This document shows positions 28,508-38,058 of a DNA stretch of 64,000 nucleotides, in pieces; the first letter of the stretch is position 1, and every line of letters starts with the position of its first letter. The position numbers and the translations under genes are program-made. The notes under the pieces are model-generated. The model searched no databases. It was not told the origin of the DNA and saw nothing but the letters and a program-made list of their open reading frames with translations. The stretch lies in NCBI RefSeq assembly GCF_947503465.1, contig NZ_CANNDN010000004.1, positions 140,842-204,841 on the forward strand. The letters run 5' to 3'. The stretch is from an uncultured Tateyamaria sp. Its GTDB lineage: Bacteria; Pseudomonadota; Alphaproteobacteria; Rhodobacterales; Rhodobacteraceae.

Positions 28508-30235
28508 TTAGGCAGCGGTGCTGTCGCCCATTTCCGCCGCCGGGCCAGACGCGCGCCGCGCCAGCCTAAAGCGCGCCAGGCTGTCCATCATATCCTGCAT
28601 CCCGCGGTTCAGGGCGGCGCATGCCGCGTTCGTATCCTGGAACATTGCGGCGTTGCCCTGTGCAACCTTGTCCATCTCCGCCACGGACACGTTTACTTCG
28701 CCCAACTGGTCGGATTGTGACGCGGTCGCTTCGGCGATCCGCTGGACCGACCCCGTCATGGCCGACACCGCCTCGACGATATCGCCCAGCGCGTCGCCGG
28801 CTTGCCGGGCGAGCGCCACACCCGATTTGACCTGCCCGGTGCTTTTTTCGGTCAACGCCCCGATTCCCCGGGCCGCGTCGGTGGCGCGTTGCGACAGCGC
28901 CCGCACTTCGGACGCGACCACGGAAAAACCGCGCCCGGCCTCGCCCGCGCGCGCGGCTTCGACACCGGCGTTCAATGCCAGCAGGTTTGTCTGAAACGCG
29001 ATCCCGTCCATCAACGCGTTGATCTTGGCAATCTCGTGCGACGAGGTTTCAATCCCGTTCATTGCAGCCACAACCTGGTTGACCATATCGCCGCCAGTCA
29101 TGGCATCCGCGCGCACCTTGTCCGCTGTCGCCGCCGTGGATTGCGCATTCTCGGTCGAGGCGCGCACGGCCCCGTTCAGTGAGTCGACCGCGTGGCTCGT
29201 GATTTCAAGCGATTGCACCTGCGCCTCGGTTCGGCGGGACAGGTCAATCGCGGCGTTCTGGACGCTGGCGACCAATTCCATCAGCTTACCGGTGCTGTCA
29301 TGCACATCTTCCAACACATGCGACAAGGCCGCGACGGCGCGGTTGAAATCCAACCTGAGCGGTTCATAGGCGTCCGGGAATTCGGTATGTATCCGGTGGC
29401 TCAGGTCGCCGGCGGCGATGCATCCCAACCCTTCCCTCAGGCATGAGACAACCGTGGTTTGCGCGTCGTATTGCGCCTTTTGCGCGGCCAGGGTTTTCGC
29501 CTCGGCCTCTTGTGCGGCGGCACGGCTTTTTTCCCGCGCAGCCTGTTCACATGTGAGCGCTTGCAACAGGGCTTCGGCTTCGGATTGTGCGGTCTGCGCG
29601 TTCTGCGCCTCTTTCTCTGCGTCTGCGCGCGCTGCGTCGGCCTGTGCGCTGGCGCTGGACGCCTTGGCATATGCGGTTTGTGCGTCTGACAGCGCGATCC
29701 GCACCGCGTCCATCATGTGCAGACGCTTGCCCACGATCAGCACCAGAACAAAAAACTGAATGCCGACAATGGCGCCGTGAAACAGGGCGCGTTCGATGTT
29801 TTCGATCACATCAACGCTTGGAAACACAAGGCGCGGCAAGAGGATGCCTACCGACACGTGGTGCAGCACGGTTGTCACTGCGGCCAGGATGATCGTCGGC
29901 CTATGAACAAGCCCGACCAGTGTTGCAAGCACGGCGAAAAACAGCATGTGACCGTCAATCTGCCACCCCGTCCCGCTGAGCGCCGCGACAAGGCCGATTG
30001 CCTGCGCAATCGCCGCCTGTCCCACGATGATGCAGTAGTGTCTGTGCCGTTGCCGGAAAGACCAATACGCAAACGCTGTCGACCCCAGACAGATGATGGC
30101 CGGCACAGGCGATGCCGCCGGAAGCAAGAATCCCGCGATGCCGATCAGGCAGCCCAGCGCCACGCATCCCATCAATATCCAATAGGCGGCAAGCGTGCGC
30201 GAGGCCTGTAGGCTGTGATCGATGTTCATGCTCAT
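28508..30235 (-). CDS. Methyl-accepting chemotaxis protein without periplasmic sensor domain
   Basis: A 575-residue chemoreceptor. The first 170 residues are about six membrane helices with short loops (YWILMGCVALGCLIGIAGFL ... GIQFFVLVLIVGKRL), so the signal is probably sensed in the membrane. An Ala/Gln/Glu coiled coil (about 180-260) leads to the signalling domain with the conserved hairpin tip IAFQTNLLALNAGVEAARAG and RGFSVVASEVRALSQRA. The start overlaps the stop of a small secreted protein gene (ATGA). A second ATG two codons in (30229) is possible. Confidence 0.9.
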   Translation of the reverse strand: MSMNIDHSLQASRTLAAYWILMGCVALGCLIGIAGFLLPAASPVPAIICLGSTAFAYWSFRQRHRHYCIIVGQAAIAQAIGLVAALSGTGWQIDGHMLFFAVLATLVGLVHRPTIILAAVTTVLHHVSVGILLPRLVFPSVDVIENIERALFHGAIVGIQFFVLVLIVGKRLHMMDAVRIALSDAQTAYAKASSASAQADAARADAEKEAQNAQTAQSEAEALLQALTCEQAAREKSRAAAQEAEAKTLAAQKAQYDAQTTVVSCLREGLGCIAAGDLSHRIHTEFPDAYEPLRLDFNRAVAALSHVLEDVHDSTGKLMELVASVQNAAIDLSRRTEAQVQSLEITSHAVDSLNGAVRASTENAQSTAATADKVRADAMTGGDMVNQVVAAMNGIETSSHEIAKINALMDGIAFQTNLLALNAGVEAARAGEAGRGFSVVASEVRALSQRATDAARGIGALTEKSTGQVKSGVALARQAGDALGDIVEAVSAMTGSVQRIAEATASQSDQLGEVNVSVAEMDKVAQGNAAMFQDTNAACAALNRGMQDMMDSLARFRLARRASGPAAEMGDSTAA

Positions 30236-30534
30236 GTCGCGTATCCACAGAATGCGGCAATCGATGCGCCATCCATGACCCAAAGCGCCCCAAGCGCGCG
30301 GATGGCCGTGTCAAAGGCCTGAAGGTCGTCCACCTGTGCCAACACGGCAATCGGTGCCGTTTCCGGACCCACGACCGCGCCGCCCGCGGCCGTGACCAAG
30401 GCAGGTCCGTCAGACCAGGGCGGTAGAATGACGAGCCGCAATGGCGACCCGGTGTCAGGTTGCAGCGCCAACCCCGCAAGGGCCGGTCCGCACGTCAGAA
30501 GCATCACCATTACAAAAACGCGCATCGCACTCAT
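30232..30534 (-). CDS. Small exported protein coupled to the chemoreceptor
   Basis: A 100-residue protein with a signal peptide (MRVFVMVMLLTCGPALAG, preceded by MSA) and an exported domain of about 80 residues (AAGGAVVGPETAPIAVLAQ, IRALGALWVMDGASIAAFCG) with one Cys in the mature part. No family recognised. Its stop overlaps the chemoreceptor start as ATGA, so the two are made together. It may be an accessory to sensing, which is inference from position only. Confidence 0.65.
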   Translation of the reverse strand: MSAMRVFVMVMLLTCGPALAGLALQPDTGSPLRLVILPPWSDGPALVTAAGGAVVGPETAPIAVLAQVDDLQAFDTAIRALGALWVMDGASIAAFCGYAT

Positions 30535-30609
30535 CCGGCTACCTGACCGGGGTCTAGTCCAAGACTTCTAAAGATAGGGCTAAGAACAGGGTAATTGGCG
30601 TGTGCCCGT

Positions 30610-30827
30610 TCAACATCGGGACAAGCGGTGCAGTGCCAGTTCCGGCAAACGGACGGCAGCGTGGCCAATCAAAAGCCCCTTGAGATAGGCGCTTACCCGA
30701 TCTTGGCGAACATGCGGGCGCGGTCCTGCAGCTGATCGTCGCTGATCCAGCCCTGATCATGGGCGATATCGCCGAGACTGCCGGTCTGCAGGCCCTGACG
30801 GTTGGTCAGCGTTCGCAGGAAATTGCC
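30610..30827 (-). pseudogene. Frameshifted 3' remnant of glucose-1-phosphate thymidylyltransferase (rfbA/rmlA)
   Basis: On the minus strand, 30827-30693 reads GNFLRTLTNRQGL, GDIAHDQGWISDDQLQDRA and RMFAKIG, which matches the C-terminus of RfbA/RmlA (the NGWLDDEGV and AKTGYG area of E. coli RmlA). A one-base loss then shifts the frame; the remaining tail SAYLKGLLIGHAAVRLPELA reads on in another frame to a stop at 30612-30610. The first three quarters of the gene are missing. The lost part ends at an IS5-type remnant, so the gene was probably cut by an insertion and deletion. Confidence 0.72.
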
Positions 30828-30845
30828 CACGCACACCAGGCCACC

Positions 30846-31055
30846 ATACGTTTTCGTATTCAGACGCGCATATCCACGGCCCATGCGGTTCGCGCGAGCG
30901 CGCCGTTGGTCAGGTACAAGCGGCGCAACTGCATCGACACCATGTTTGGCAGGCTCAAGGACTGGCACTGGGTTGCTAAGCGCTGCGTCAGCAGACCAAG
31001 GGCGTTCCCCTCAGCAATCGCCCTGACCGCACCTGTCCTATTGGGTATGAGATCT
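30846..31055 (+). mobile_element. IS5-family transposase, C-terminal remnant
   Basis: On the plus strand the frame reads VRYKRRNCIDTMFGRLKDWH, then WVAKRC...AFPSAIALTAPVLLG. This matches the typical end of IS5-family (IS427-like) transposases: RYKRRNRIE, MFGRLKDWRR and SAIALAATV. Only about 65 codons remain; the catalytic start is gone, and the last codons are out of register with the normal stop (TATGAGATCTGACCC). It is inactive. It sits between the rfbA remnant and manC. Confidence 0.75.
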
Positions 31056-31094
31056 GACCCGAGCCGATCGTCACATTAAATGGCACAGGCGCGA

Positions 31095-32519
31095 TCAGCC
31101 CTTGGCCCCCTGTCCTCTTGCGTAGACGTCTTCGTATCGCACGATATCGTCCTCGCCCAGGTAGGTTCCTGTCTGCACTTCGATCAGGACCATCGGCACC
31201 CGGCCCGGGTTTTCCATGCGATGTTTGGCACCCAGCGGGATGTAGACGGATTCGTTTTCCGTCACCAATGTTACCGTGTCATCCACGGTCACTTTGGCCG
31301 TGCCTTCAACCACGATCCAGTGTTCGGCACGGTGGTGATGCGATTGCAGCGACAATGATGCACCCGGGTGCACCACGATCCGCTTCACCTGGAACCTGTC
31401 GCCAATGACAAGGCTTTCGAACCAGCCCCACGGGCGGTGATCCTTTGGAAAGTGTTCGGCCTGGCCCGAACCGCGCGCCTTCAGCGCCGACACCGCATTT
31501 TTGACATCCTGCGCCCGGCTTGCATCCGCCACCAATACGGCGTCGGGCATGGCCACGGCAATCACGTTTTCAAGGCCGATCCCAACCAGCTCAAGGCCAT
31601 CATGTTCGGACCTGAGAAGCGAATCCGCGCAATCGATGGCGGTAACATTGCCCGACGTCGCTGTGCCGGCATCATCACGGGCACTGGCCCGCAACACAGC
31701 ATCCCAACCGCCCAGATCGCTCCAGTCGCCGGTGTATGGAACGACGGACAGATTGCCGGCGCGCTCCATGACCGCATAGTCGATCGAGATGTCTTCGACC
31801 TTTTGCCACGGCTCGACCCCCAACCGCAGGAATCCCAGGTCTGGCTGCGCGGTCTCGACTGCGGCCTCGACCGGACCAACCAACGATGCAGCATGGGTTT
31901 TGAAAGCTTCTATGATGTCGCATGCCCGGAACAGGAAGATGCCCGCGTTCCACATGTGACGCCCTGATGCAACTAGCGTCGCCGCGGTTTCGGCGTCGGG
32001 CTTTTCCACGAAACGTGACAGCGGGGCAGCGGCGCCGCTTGGCGCGGATTTAAGTTCCAGATAGCCGTAACCGGTTTCGGGATATGTCGGATGGATACCG
32101 AAGGTCACCAGTTGCCCTGCCTCTGCCGCAGGCACACCGGCCTGAACGGTGGCACAGAAATCTGCGTCTGACGGGATCAAGTGGTCCGAAGGGCACACCA
32201 ACATCATCGCGTTCGGGTCGGCAGCATGCAAATGAAGGGCGGCGGCCAGAACAGCCGGAGCCGTATTGCGGCCCTCAGGTTCGATCAAGACAGCGGCAGG
32301 ATCAATACCGACGGCGGCCAGTTGTTCGACCACGATAAAGCGAAAATCCGACGCGGTAATGATGACCGGTTGGTCGAATTCGGCAAACCGGCGGGCAGAG
32401 GCCTGGAACAGCGTTTCCGACCCAAGGATCGATGCGAATTGCTTGGGATAGCTTTTGCGCGACAACGGCCATAGGCGTGTGCCCGATCCGCCGCATAGCA
32501 ACACTGGCGTTATGGACAT
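31095..32519 (-). CDS. manC: Mannose-1-phosphate guanylyltransferase / mannose-6-phosphate isomerase
   Basis: A 474-residue type II enzyme. The N-terminal transferase has GGSGTRLWPLSRKSYPKQF and VEKPDAETAA; the C-terminal cupin isomerase has HRPWGWFESL and the metal-site QSHHHRAEHWIVVEG. It makes GDP-mannose for polysaccharides. It stands next to the rfbA/IS5 scar, so it may be a survivor of a larger sugar-nucleotide locus. No other intact polysaccharide gene is nearby. Confidence 0.94.
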   Translation of the reverse strand: MSITPVLLCGGSGTRLWPLSRKSYPKQFASILGSETLFQASARRFAEFDQPVIITASDFRFIVVEQLAAVGIDPAAVLIEPEGRNTAPAVLAAALHLHAADPNAMMLVCPSDHLIPSDADFCATVQAGVPAAEAGQLVTFGIHPTYPETGYGYLELKSAPSGAAAPLSRFVEKPDAETAATLVASGRHMWNAGIFLFRACDIIEAFKTHAASLVGPVEAAVETAQPDLGFLRLGVEPWQKVEDISIDYAVMERAGNLSVVPYTGDWSDLGGWDAVLRASARDDAGTATSGNVTAIDCADSLLRSEHDGLELVGIGLENVIAVAMPDAVLVADASRAQDVKNAVSALKARGSGQAEHFPKDHRPWGWFESLVIGDRFQVKRIVVHPGASLSLQSHHHRAEHWIVVEGTAKVTVDDTVTLVTENESVYIPLGAKHRMENPGRVPMVLIEVQTGTYLGEDDIVRYEDVYARGQGAKG

Positions 32520-32741
32520 GTTCTACACTCCGCTTGAATTCAATCAGGAACCTAAATTGCTGCGCCGCAACACATTGCGGGTGGCATACACGCAAGCTTT
32601 CGCCGGGTCGACTCCGGAATTCCAGAGCTGGACAAGACGGTACAACCTTGCTTTGCGGGTTAAAAAGCCTGCGGGATGCATCTGTTGCGTCCTGCGATCT
32701 GCCCGGGCGCAAACGATATGGCATGCACAACAGCGCCCAGA

Positions 32742-33221
32742 TCAGACAGGCAAGGCTGTCGTTTTGAACACGGTCCGCAGGGCAAAACTGGACTGCATCT
32801 GGGCAACGCCCGGCAACCGGGCCAGATGCTGACGGTGAATGCGCGCAAAATCTTCGGTCCCTTCCGCAACGACCTTCAGAATGTAATCCGCGGTCCCTGC
32901 CATCAGGTGACATTCCAGGACATCGGGAATCCGTGCCACCGCCTTCTCAAAGGCCTCGAGCACTTCGTCTGCCTGACCCTGCAAGGTGATTTCCACAAAA
33001 ACGGTCGTGGGCACCCCCATCTTTCGGGCGTCCAGCAAGGCGACATAGTCCCGAATGTAGCCCGCCTGTTCCAATCGCTGGACACGCCTGTGGCACGCCG
33101 ACGGCGAAAGATGCACAGCGTCACTCAGATCGGCATTGGACATGCGTCCCTGCTTTTGCAAGGCAATCAGGATACGGCGATCTGTTGAATCAAGAGCCAT
33201 CGACGCACTTTTCTCCGACAT
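32742..33221 (-). CDS. Lrp/AsnC-family regulator, probable ald regulator
   Basis: A 159-residue Lrp-type protein. The helix-turn-helix is LDSTDRRILIALQKQGRMSN, then LSPSACHRRVQRLEQAGYI; the C-terminal RAM ligand domain follows (VFVEITLQGQ, CHLMAGTADYILKV). It is divergent from alanine dehydrogenase, the classic arrangement for Lrp-type activation by alanine. A start at 33200 (MALDSTDRR) is equally plausible, has GGAGA upstream, and would leave the binding repeat outside the gene. Confidence 0.88.
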   Translation of the reverse strand: MSEKSASMALDSTDRRILIALQKQGRMSNADLSDAVHLSPSACHRRVQRLEQAGYIRDYVALLDARKMGVPTTVFVEITLQGQADEVLEAFEKAVARIPDVLECHLMAGTADYILKVVAEGTEDFARIHRQHLARLPGVAQMQSSFALRTVFKTTALPV

Positions 33222-33248
33222 TTGTACGTCTGAACGCACATTTCTACG
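33218..33248. promoter_or_regulatory. Phased direct repeat upstream of ald and Lrp gene
   Basis: ACATTTGTACG (33218-33228) and ACATTTCTACG (33238-33248) are near-identical, one mismatch, spaced 20 bases apart, about two helical turns. Position between the two divergent genes suggests Lrp-type binding. Confidence 0.5.
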
Positions 33249-33332
33249 ACTGTTGTGCGGTAACACGATCCATTTCCGGTGTCAGATTGCAAGTGAAATG
33301 CGCGACCCTTCTCGGGCCAGAGGAGGATCAAC

Positions 33333-34451
33333 ATGCATATTGGCTGCCCAACAGAGATCAAGGCCCAGGAGTACCGCGTCGGGTTGACGCCGAATGCCGC
33401 ACGCGAGGCGGTCGCACACGGGCACATTGTGTCTGTTCAGGCGGGCGCGGGCTTGGGGGCCGGGTTCACGGATCAGGATTACATCGCCGCCGGGGCACAG
33501 ATCCTGGACACCGCGCATGATGTTTTTGACGCTGCGGACATGATTGTCAAAGTGAAGGAGCCGCAAGCCGCCGAACGAAAGATGCTGCGTGACGGTCAGC
33601 TTTTGTTCACCTACTTGCACCTTGCGCCGGACCCGGACCAAACCCACGATCTGTTGGCATCAGGCTGCACAGCGATCGCGTACGAAACCGTTACGGATGC
33701 GCAGGGCGGTTTGCCACTTCTGGCACCGATGTCCGAAGTTGCAGGTCGCCTGGCCCCTCAGGTCGGTGCATGGACGCTGCAAAAGGCAAATGGTGGGCGC
33801 GGTGTGCTTATGGGCGGGGTCCCGGGCGTCGGTCCTGCGCGGGTCGTGGTTATCGGCGGCGGCGTCGTGGGCACACATGCGGCGCGTGTGGCGGCAGGCA
33901 TGGGGGCAGACGTGACGGTAATGGACCGGTCGCTATCCCGCATGCGTTATCTGGACGATGCGTTTTCGGGCCTGTTCAAGACCAGCTACGCCAGCGCCGG
34001 GAACACGGCGGAACTCGTGGCCGAAGCAGACATGGTGGTCGGCGCGGTTCTGATCCCGGGCGCCGCGGCACCCAAGCTGGTTACACGCGATCAACTGTCC
34101 ACGATGAAACCCGGCGCCGCCATCGTCGACGTTGCGATTGATCAAGGCGGTTGCTTTGAAACCTCGCGCGCAACGACGCACGATGATCCGATCTATGATG
34201 TGGACGGGATCATGCATTACTGCGTTGCCAACATGCCCGGCGCGGTGGCCCGGACGTCCACGATTGCCCTGGGGAATGCCACCATGCCCTACATGCTGGC
34301 GCTCGCCGACAAGGGCTGGCGCCAAGCGTGCGAGGATGACCCCCACCTACTGGCGGGCCTGAATGTCCATCAGGGAAAGCTGACATATTACGCGGTTGGC
34401 AAGGCGCTGGGGATTGACGTGATGTCTCCGGCGCTGGCGCTCAAGACCTGA
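33333..34451 (+). CDS. ald: Alanine dehydrogenase
   Basis: A 372-residue NAD-dependent alanine dehydrogenase of usual length. It begins [20 protein letters not shown]; the substrate residues ([19 protein letters not shown]) and the Rossmann motif [17 protein letters not shown] are present. It interconverts L-alanine with pyruvate and ammonia. A strong site AGAGGAGG lies before the ATG. It is divergent from the Lrp-type regulator. Confidence 0.96.
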   Translation: MHIGCPTEIKAQEYRVGLTPNAAREAVAHGHIVSVQAGAGLGAGFTDQDYIAAGAQILDTAHDVFDAADMIVKVKEPQAAERKMLRDGQLLFTYLHLAPDPDQTHDLLASGCTAIAYETVTDAQGGLPLLAPMSEVAGRLAPQVGAWTLQKANGGRGVLMGGVPGVGPARVVVIGGGVVGTHAARVAAGMGADVTVMDRSLSRMRYLDDAFSGLFKTSYASAGNTAELVAEADMVVGAVLIPGAAAPKLVTRDQLSTMKPGAAIVDVAIDQGGCFETSRATTHDDPIYDVDGIMHYCVANMPGAVARTSTIALGNATMPYMLALADKGWRQACEDDPHLLAGLNVHQGKLTYYAVGKALGIDVMSPALALKT

Positions 34452-34458
34452 ACGCAAG

Positions 34459-34487
34459 GCGCCGCGCGCGATGATTGCGCGCGGCGC
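34459..34487 (+). terminator. Hairpin terminator between ald and mscL
   Basis: GCGCCGCGCGC (34459-34469) and GCGCGCGGCGC (34477-34487) are perfect 11-base arms around a seven-base loop. There is no long U-run, but it lies eight bases after the ald stop and between convergent genes, so it may serve both strands. Confidence 0.7.
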
Positions 34488-34506
34488 TCTGACACTCAAA
34501 TTCAGA

Positions 34507-34941
34507 TCAGCCCTGTTTGGCCAACTGATCGCGAATCTCCATCAGGATATCCAATTCGCTTGGGCCGGGATCCTCTGCGGGCGCTTCCTCTTTCTGTGTC
34601 TCAGCGGCTGCTTTGACCTTGTTGACATAGCGGACCAGCATGAACACCACGAAGGCGATAATCAGAAAGTTGATGACGGCCATCAAAAACGCACCATAGG
34701 CGAACACGGCTGCACCTGCGTCACGGGCCGCTTCCAAAGACGAACCTGCGGCAACGTCGCCGGCCAGCACGACGTAGTTGTTGGTGAAGTCGAGACCACC
34801 CGTGAACAGACCGATGATCGGGTTGATGAGGTCACCGACCAGCGATGTGACAATCGCGGTAAAGGCCGCGCCGATTATGATCCCGACGGCCATGTCCATG
34901 ACATTGCCCTTGGCGATGAAATCCTTGAACTCGTTTAGCAT
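34507..34941 (-). CDS. mscL: Large-conductance mechanosensitive channel
   Basis: A 144-residue MscL. The first helix [20 protein letters not shown] and [16 protein letters not shown] are the pore-forming part; the second helix is [20 protein letters not shown], followed by a charged C-terminal bundle. It opens under membrane tension to release solutes in hypo-osmotic shock. The ATG at 34941 matches the family start. It is divergent from a GST gene. Confidence 0.95.
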   Translation of the reverse strand: MLNEFKDFIAKGNVMDMAVGIIIGAAFTAIVTSLVGDLINPIIGLFTGGLDFTNNYVVLAGDVAAGSSLEAARDAGAAVFAYGAFLMAVINFLIIAFVVFMLVRYVNKVKAAAETQKEEAPAEDPGPSELDILMEIRDQLAKQG

Positions 34942-35087
34942 ATTTAGTCCCTTGTTGGCTTCCGCACGCTTTATTTTGTTTTTATGTGCGCGTGCAAACA
35001 TTGGTTAACACATCTTTTCACATGGCAAAGACTATTTTGGGGGGGAAATTCGCCTATGTCGGACCCATAGTTCAAAGGAGACGTCCC

Positions 35088-35786
35088 ATGGCTGACCTCA
35101 GCGCCTTTCCCATCACCCAGAAATGGACACCAAAGGACCCGTCGGTCTTGCAGCTGTTTTCGTTTCCAACCCCGAACGGGGTCAAAGCGTCCATCGCGTT
35201 GGAGGAGACGGGTATCCCCTACGAGGCGCATCTGGTCACGCTTGCGGATGCGGATGTCAAAAGCGCGGAATTCCTGTCGCTGAACCCGAACAACAAGATC
35301 CCTGCGATCATTGACCCCAACGGCCCGGACGGCACCCCAATTGGTCTGTTTGAATCCGGTGCGATCCTGATCTACTTGGCCGAAAAATCCGGCAAGCTGA
35401 TGGGCGAGACCGCCAGCGACAAGGCCAAGACGATCCAGTGGCTGATGTTCCAGATGGGTGGCCTGGGACCGATGTTGGGGCAAATGGGCTTTTTCGTGAA
35501 ATTCGCGGGCAGCCAATGGGACGACAAGCGCCCGCAACAACGCTATGTGGATGAAGGCAAACGCCTGTTGGCCGTGCTGGACAAGGAACTGTCGGGCAAG
35601 GATTGGATCACCGGCCAGTTTTCGATCGCCGACATCGCAATTGCGCCATGGCTCAACGCCCTGAACTTTTACGAGGCCAAGGAAATGGTCGGCTGGGACG
35701 ACCACAAGAACCTCGTCGCGTACCTGGATCGTTTCATGGCCCGTCCTGCCGTGGAAAAGGGCAAGAATATCCCGCCGCGCCCCTGA
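35088..35786 (+). CDS. Glutathione S-transferase family protein (YfcG/YghU-like)
   Basis: A 232-residue GST. The thioredoxin-like domain has FPTPNGVKASIALEETGIPY, SLNPNNKIPAIIDPNGPDG and FESGAILIYLAEKSG; the helical domain has WLMFQMGGLGPMLGQ and SIADIAIAPW. This pattern is close to E. coli YfcG/YghU, nu-class enzymes with disulfide-bond reductase activity. CAAAGGAG lies ahead of the ATG. It is divergent from mscL. Confidence 0.92.
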   Translation: MADLSAFPITQKWTPKDPSVLQLFSFPTPNGVKASIALEETGIPYEAHLVTLADADVKSAEFLSLNPNNKIPAIIDPNGPDGTPIGLFESGAILIYLAEKSGKLMGETASDKAKTIQWLMFQMGGLGPMLGQMGFFVKFAGSQWDDKRPQQRYVDEGKRLLAVLDKELSGKDWITGQFSIADIAIAPWLNALNFYEAKEMVGWDDHKNLVAYLDRFMARPAVEKGKNIPPRP

Positions 35787-35814
35787 TCCTTCTTTCGGCT
35801 GACAGCATCGTGGT

Positions 35815-35833
35815 TTGGGGGCAGAGCCCCCAA
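35815..35833. terminator. Hairpin between GST and GMC oxidoreductase genes
   Basis: TTGGGGGC (35815-35822) and GCCCCCAA (35826-35833) form eight pairs around AGA, between convergent genes. CTGACAGC and GCTGTCAG further out (about 35799-35806 and 35852-35859) can pair as well. No U-run follows. Confidence 0.55.
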
Positions 35834-35872
35834 GCAACACAGGATCGCATCGCTGTCAGGCGTGCCTTTTGG

Positions 35873-37477
35873 TTATGCAGCGCGCATGCCTGCGCTGATC
35901 TTCTCGGCCATCATGATGGTGGGCGCGTTGGTGTTCCCACCAATCAACCGCGGCATCAGGGACGCATCCACGACACGCAACCCCTCTACCCCGTGCACCA
36001 CACCTGACGGATCCGTGACGGCAAGCGCGTCCCGCCCCATCCGACACGTCCCGACGGGGTGATAAATCGTGTCAGCGCGCGCGCGGATGTCTGCTTCCAG
36101 CCCGGCGTCACTTCCGTCGTGGGGATAAAGTTGCGCGCCACGCCAGGGATCAAGGGGCGGCGCGGTCAGGATGTTCTCCATCTGCCGTGCCCCCTTCATC
36201 ATCAGGTCCAGGTCGCGCCGATCGCTCAGGTAACATGGGTCGATACGCGGCGCCGCAGACGGATCAGACGACCTCAATCCCACCACACCGCGGCTGTGCG
36301 GCCGCAACACGCACACGTGGCAGGAATAGCCGAACTTGACGTGGATCTTGCGCATGTGCTGGTCAACGATACCAACCACGAAATGCAGCTGTAAGTCCGG
36401 GCGCGCCGCCGAAGGATCTGATCGCATGAACGCCCCACCCTCGGCAAAGGGAGAGGCGAACAGGCCAGTGCCATCCTTGCGCCACTGCATCCCCGCCTTC
36501 GCAAGCGCCACCAACCCTTTCGGCCCCAGCCCCACGACATCATCACGTTTTGAGCGGTAGCTGAGAATGTAGTCCAGATGATCCTGAAGGTTCTGCCCAA
36601 CGCCGGGCAATTCATGCACAACGTCGATACCGTGCGCGGCCAGTTCGTCACGCGGGCCAATGCCCGACAGCATAAGCAGTTGCGGTGACCCGAAGGCGCC
36701 GCCGGACAGGATCACTTCGCGCCCGGCTTCAACCAGCTTTACCTGGCCCTTGTGCTTGATGCGCACACCGATGGCGCGCTTGCCGTCCATCTCAACTTTC
36801 TCGGCCATTGCACGGGTAAGTATGGTCAGATTGACCCGCGCCTGCACCGCGTCGGGCAAGTAGGCTGCCGCCGCGGAACACCGCTCTCCGCGCGCGGCCC
36901 CGCTGTGATGCTGTGTGACCTGATACAGGCCCACACCTTCTTGCCGTTCGCCGTTGAAATCATCCGTGACGCGCAGTTGTTGCTGGGAAGCGGCCTCGAC
37001 AAAGGCGTGGGCGATGGGGCGCGGCTCTGATTGCTCGGTAACTTGCAATGGACCATCCGCACCATGCAAATCATCGTTGCCGCGAACATTGCCTTCTGAC
37101 AGCTTGAAATAGGGCAGCACACTGTCCCAATCCCAGCCTTCCGCCCCAAGTTCTGCCCATTCGTCGTAGTCCCTGCGATGGCCGCGCACATAAAGCATCG
37201 CGTTGATCGCGCTTGAACCGCCCAAGGTACGGCCGCGCGGCTGGAACCCGCGTCGGCCATTCAATTCGGGCTGCGGCTCGGTATGAAAGGCCCAGTTGTT
37301 GATCTTGGGGCGGCCAGAGATCATCCCGGCCACAAGGGCTGGCGCGCGCACGAAAATGTCGCGCCCGTTTCCGCCAGCCTCGATCAGGCAAACAGAAACC
37401 GTCGGGTCCTCGCTTAGCCGCGACGCCATCACGCACCCGGCTGATCCGCCACCCACAATCACGTAATCGAATTTCAT
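35873..37477 (-). CDS. GMC-family FAD oxidoreductase (choline/alcohol dehydrogenase-like)
   Basis: A 534-residue flavoenzyme. The FAD-binding start is [23 protein letters not shown] signatures follow ([38 protein letters not shown]), and the C-terminal active-site region is [11 protein letters not shown] and [18 protein letters not shown]. It oxidises a primary alcohol or choline-like substrate; which one is not clear. No betaine-aldehyde dehydrogenase neighbour is seen. The seven codons before the chosen ATG are unconserved. Confidence 0.9.
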   Translation of the reverse strand: MKFDYVIVGGGSAGCVMASRLSEDPTVSVCLIEAGGNGRDIFVRAPALVAGMISGRPKINNWAFHTEPQPELNGRRGFQPRGRTLGGSSAINAMLYVRGHRRDYDEWAELGAEGWDWDSVLPYFKLSEGNVRGNDDLHGADGPLQVTEQSEPRPIAHAFVEAASQQQLRVTDDFNGERQEGVGLYQVTQHHSGAARGERCSAAAAYLPDAVQARVNLTILTRAMAEKVEMDGKRAIGVRIKHKGQVKLVEAGREVILSGGAFGSPQLLMLSGIGPRDELAAHGIDVVHELPGVGQNLQDHLDYILSYRSKRDDVVGLGPKGLVALAKAGMQWRKDGTGLFASPFAEGGAFMRSDPSAARPDLQLHFVVGIVDQHMRKIHVKFGYSCHVCVLRPHSRGVVGLRSSDPSAAPRIDPCYLSDRRDLDLMMKGARQMENILTAPPLDPWRGAQLYPHDGSDAGLEADIRARADTIYHPVGTCRMGRDALAVTDPSGVVHGVEGLRVVDASLMPRLIGGNTNAPTIMMAEKISAGMRAA

Positions 37478-37549
37478 GCGCGCTTCTCCCTTGTCCAAAG
37501 GCTAGGAGCGCGCGTGAGGTCGCACAAGAGTGACCCGGGGTCGCCTGGA

Positions 37550-37996
37550 TCAGGACGGCAGCGTGCCCGTCAGGACGTATCGCAGGATGTTGACCACTTG
37601 CGCCGGTTCTTCCGCAACGGCAAGCGCGGCAGCATCGACTTCTTTCAGGGCATGCGCGTGATCGGGGCCGTGCAGGATAATCAGGGACTTACCCAGTGCC
37701 GCTGCATAACCTGCATCAAAGGCTGCATTCCATTGCTTGTACTGATCGCCAAAACGGACCACGACCACATCAGCGTCCGCTATGCCCTTGCGCGTGCGGA
37801 TCGCGTTGACCATCGCGCCCTTGTGATCATGCCAGTACTTGTTTTCTTCGGTCCCAAGGATCGCCACACCGCAATCGTCGCTGGCTGCATGATCGGTCAC
37901 CGGTGCAGAAAAGGTGACGTCCAAACCTTGTGCCCCGTCGATGATCTGCTCTCGCCAATCGGTATGGATTTCTCCGGAAAGATATACATTCAGCAT
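37550..37996 (-). CDS. YtoQ family protein
   Basis: A 148-residue protein that starts MLNVYLSGEIHTDWRE and contains TDHAASDDCGVAILG, DADVVVVRFGDQYKQWNAAF and ALGKSLIILHG. This pattern matches the YtoQ family, related in fold to nucleoside 2-deoxyribosyltransferase-like proteins. Biochemical role unknown. It follows the methyltransferase gene on the same strand with 62 bases between them. Confidence 0.82.
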   Translation of the reverse strand: MLNVYLSGEIHTDWREQIIDGAQGLDVTFSAPVTDHAASDDCGVAILGTEENKYWHDHKGAMVNAIRTRKGIADADVVVVRFGDQYKQWNAAFDAGYAAALGKSLIILHGPDHAHALKEVDAAALAVAEEPAQVVNILRYVLTGTLPS

Positions 37997-38058
37997 CGTT
38001 TGGCTCCTTCGTGTCTGGCACGCCTTTACGTGCATCATGGCGCCGCAAAGGCAAGAGG

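Noticed and set aside
30759..31079. A 106-codon frame read as a real gene
   Set aside because: Its second half is an IS5 transposase tail and its first half is antisense to the rfbA remnant, so it is a chimera of scars.
32455..32832. Possible gene between manC and the Lrp gene
   Set aside because: The frame overlaps both neighbours antisense; the 220-base gap shows no motif beyond likely promoter sequence for manC.
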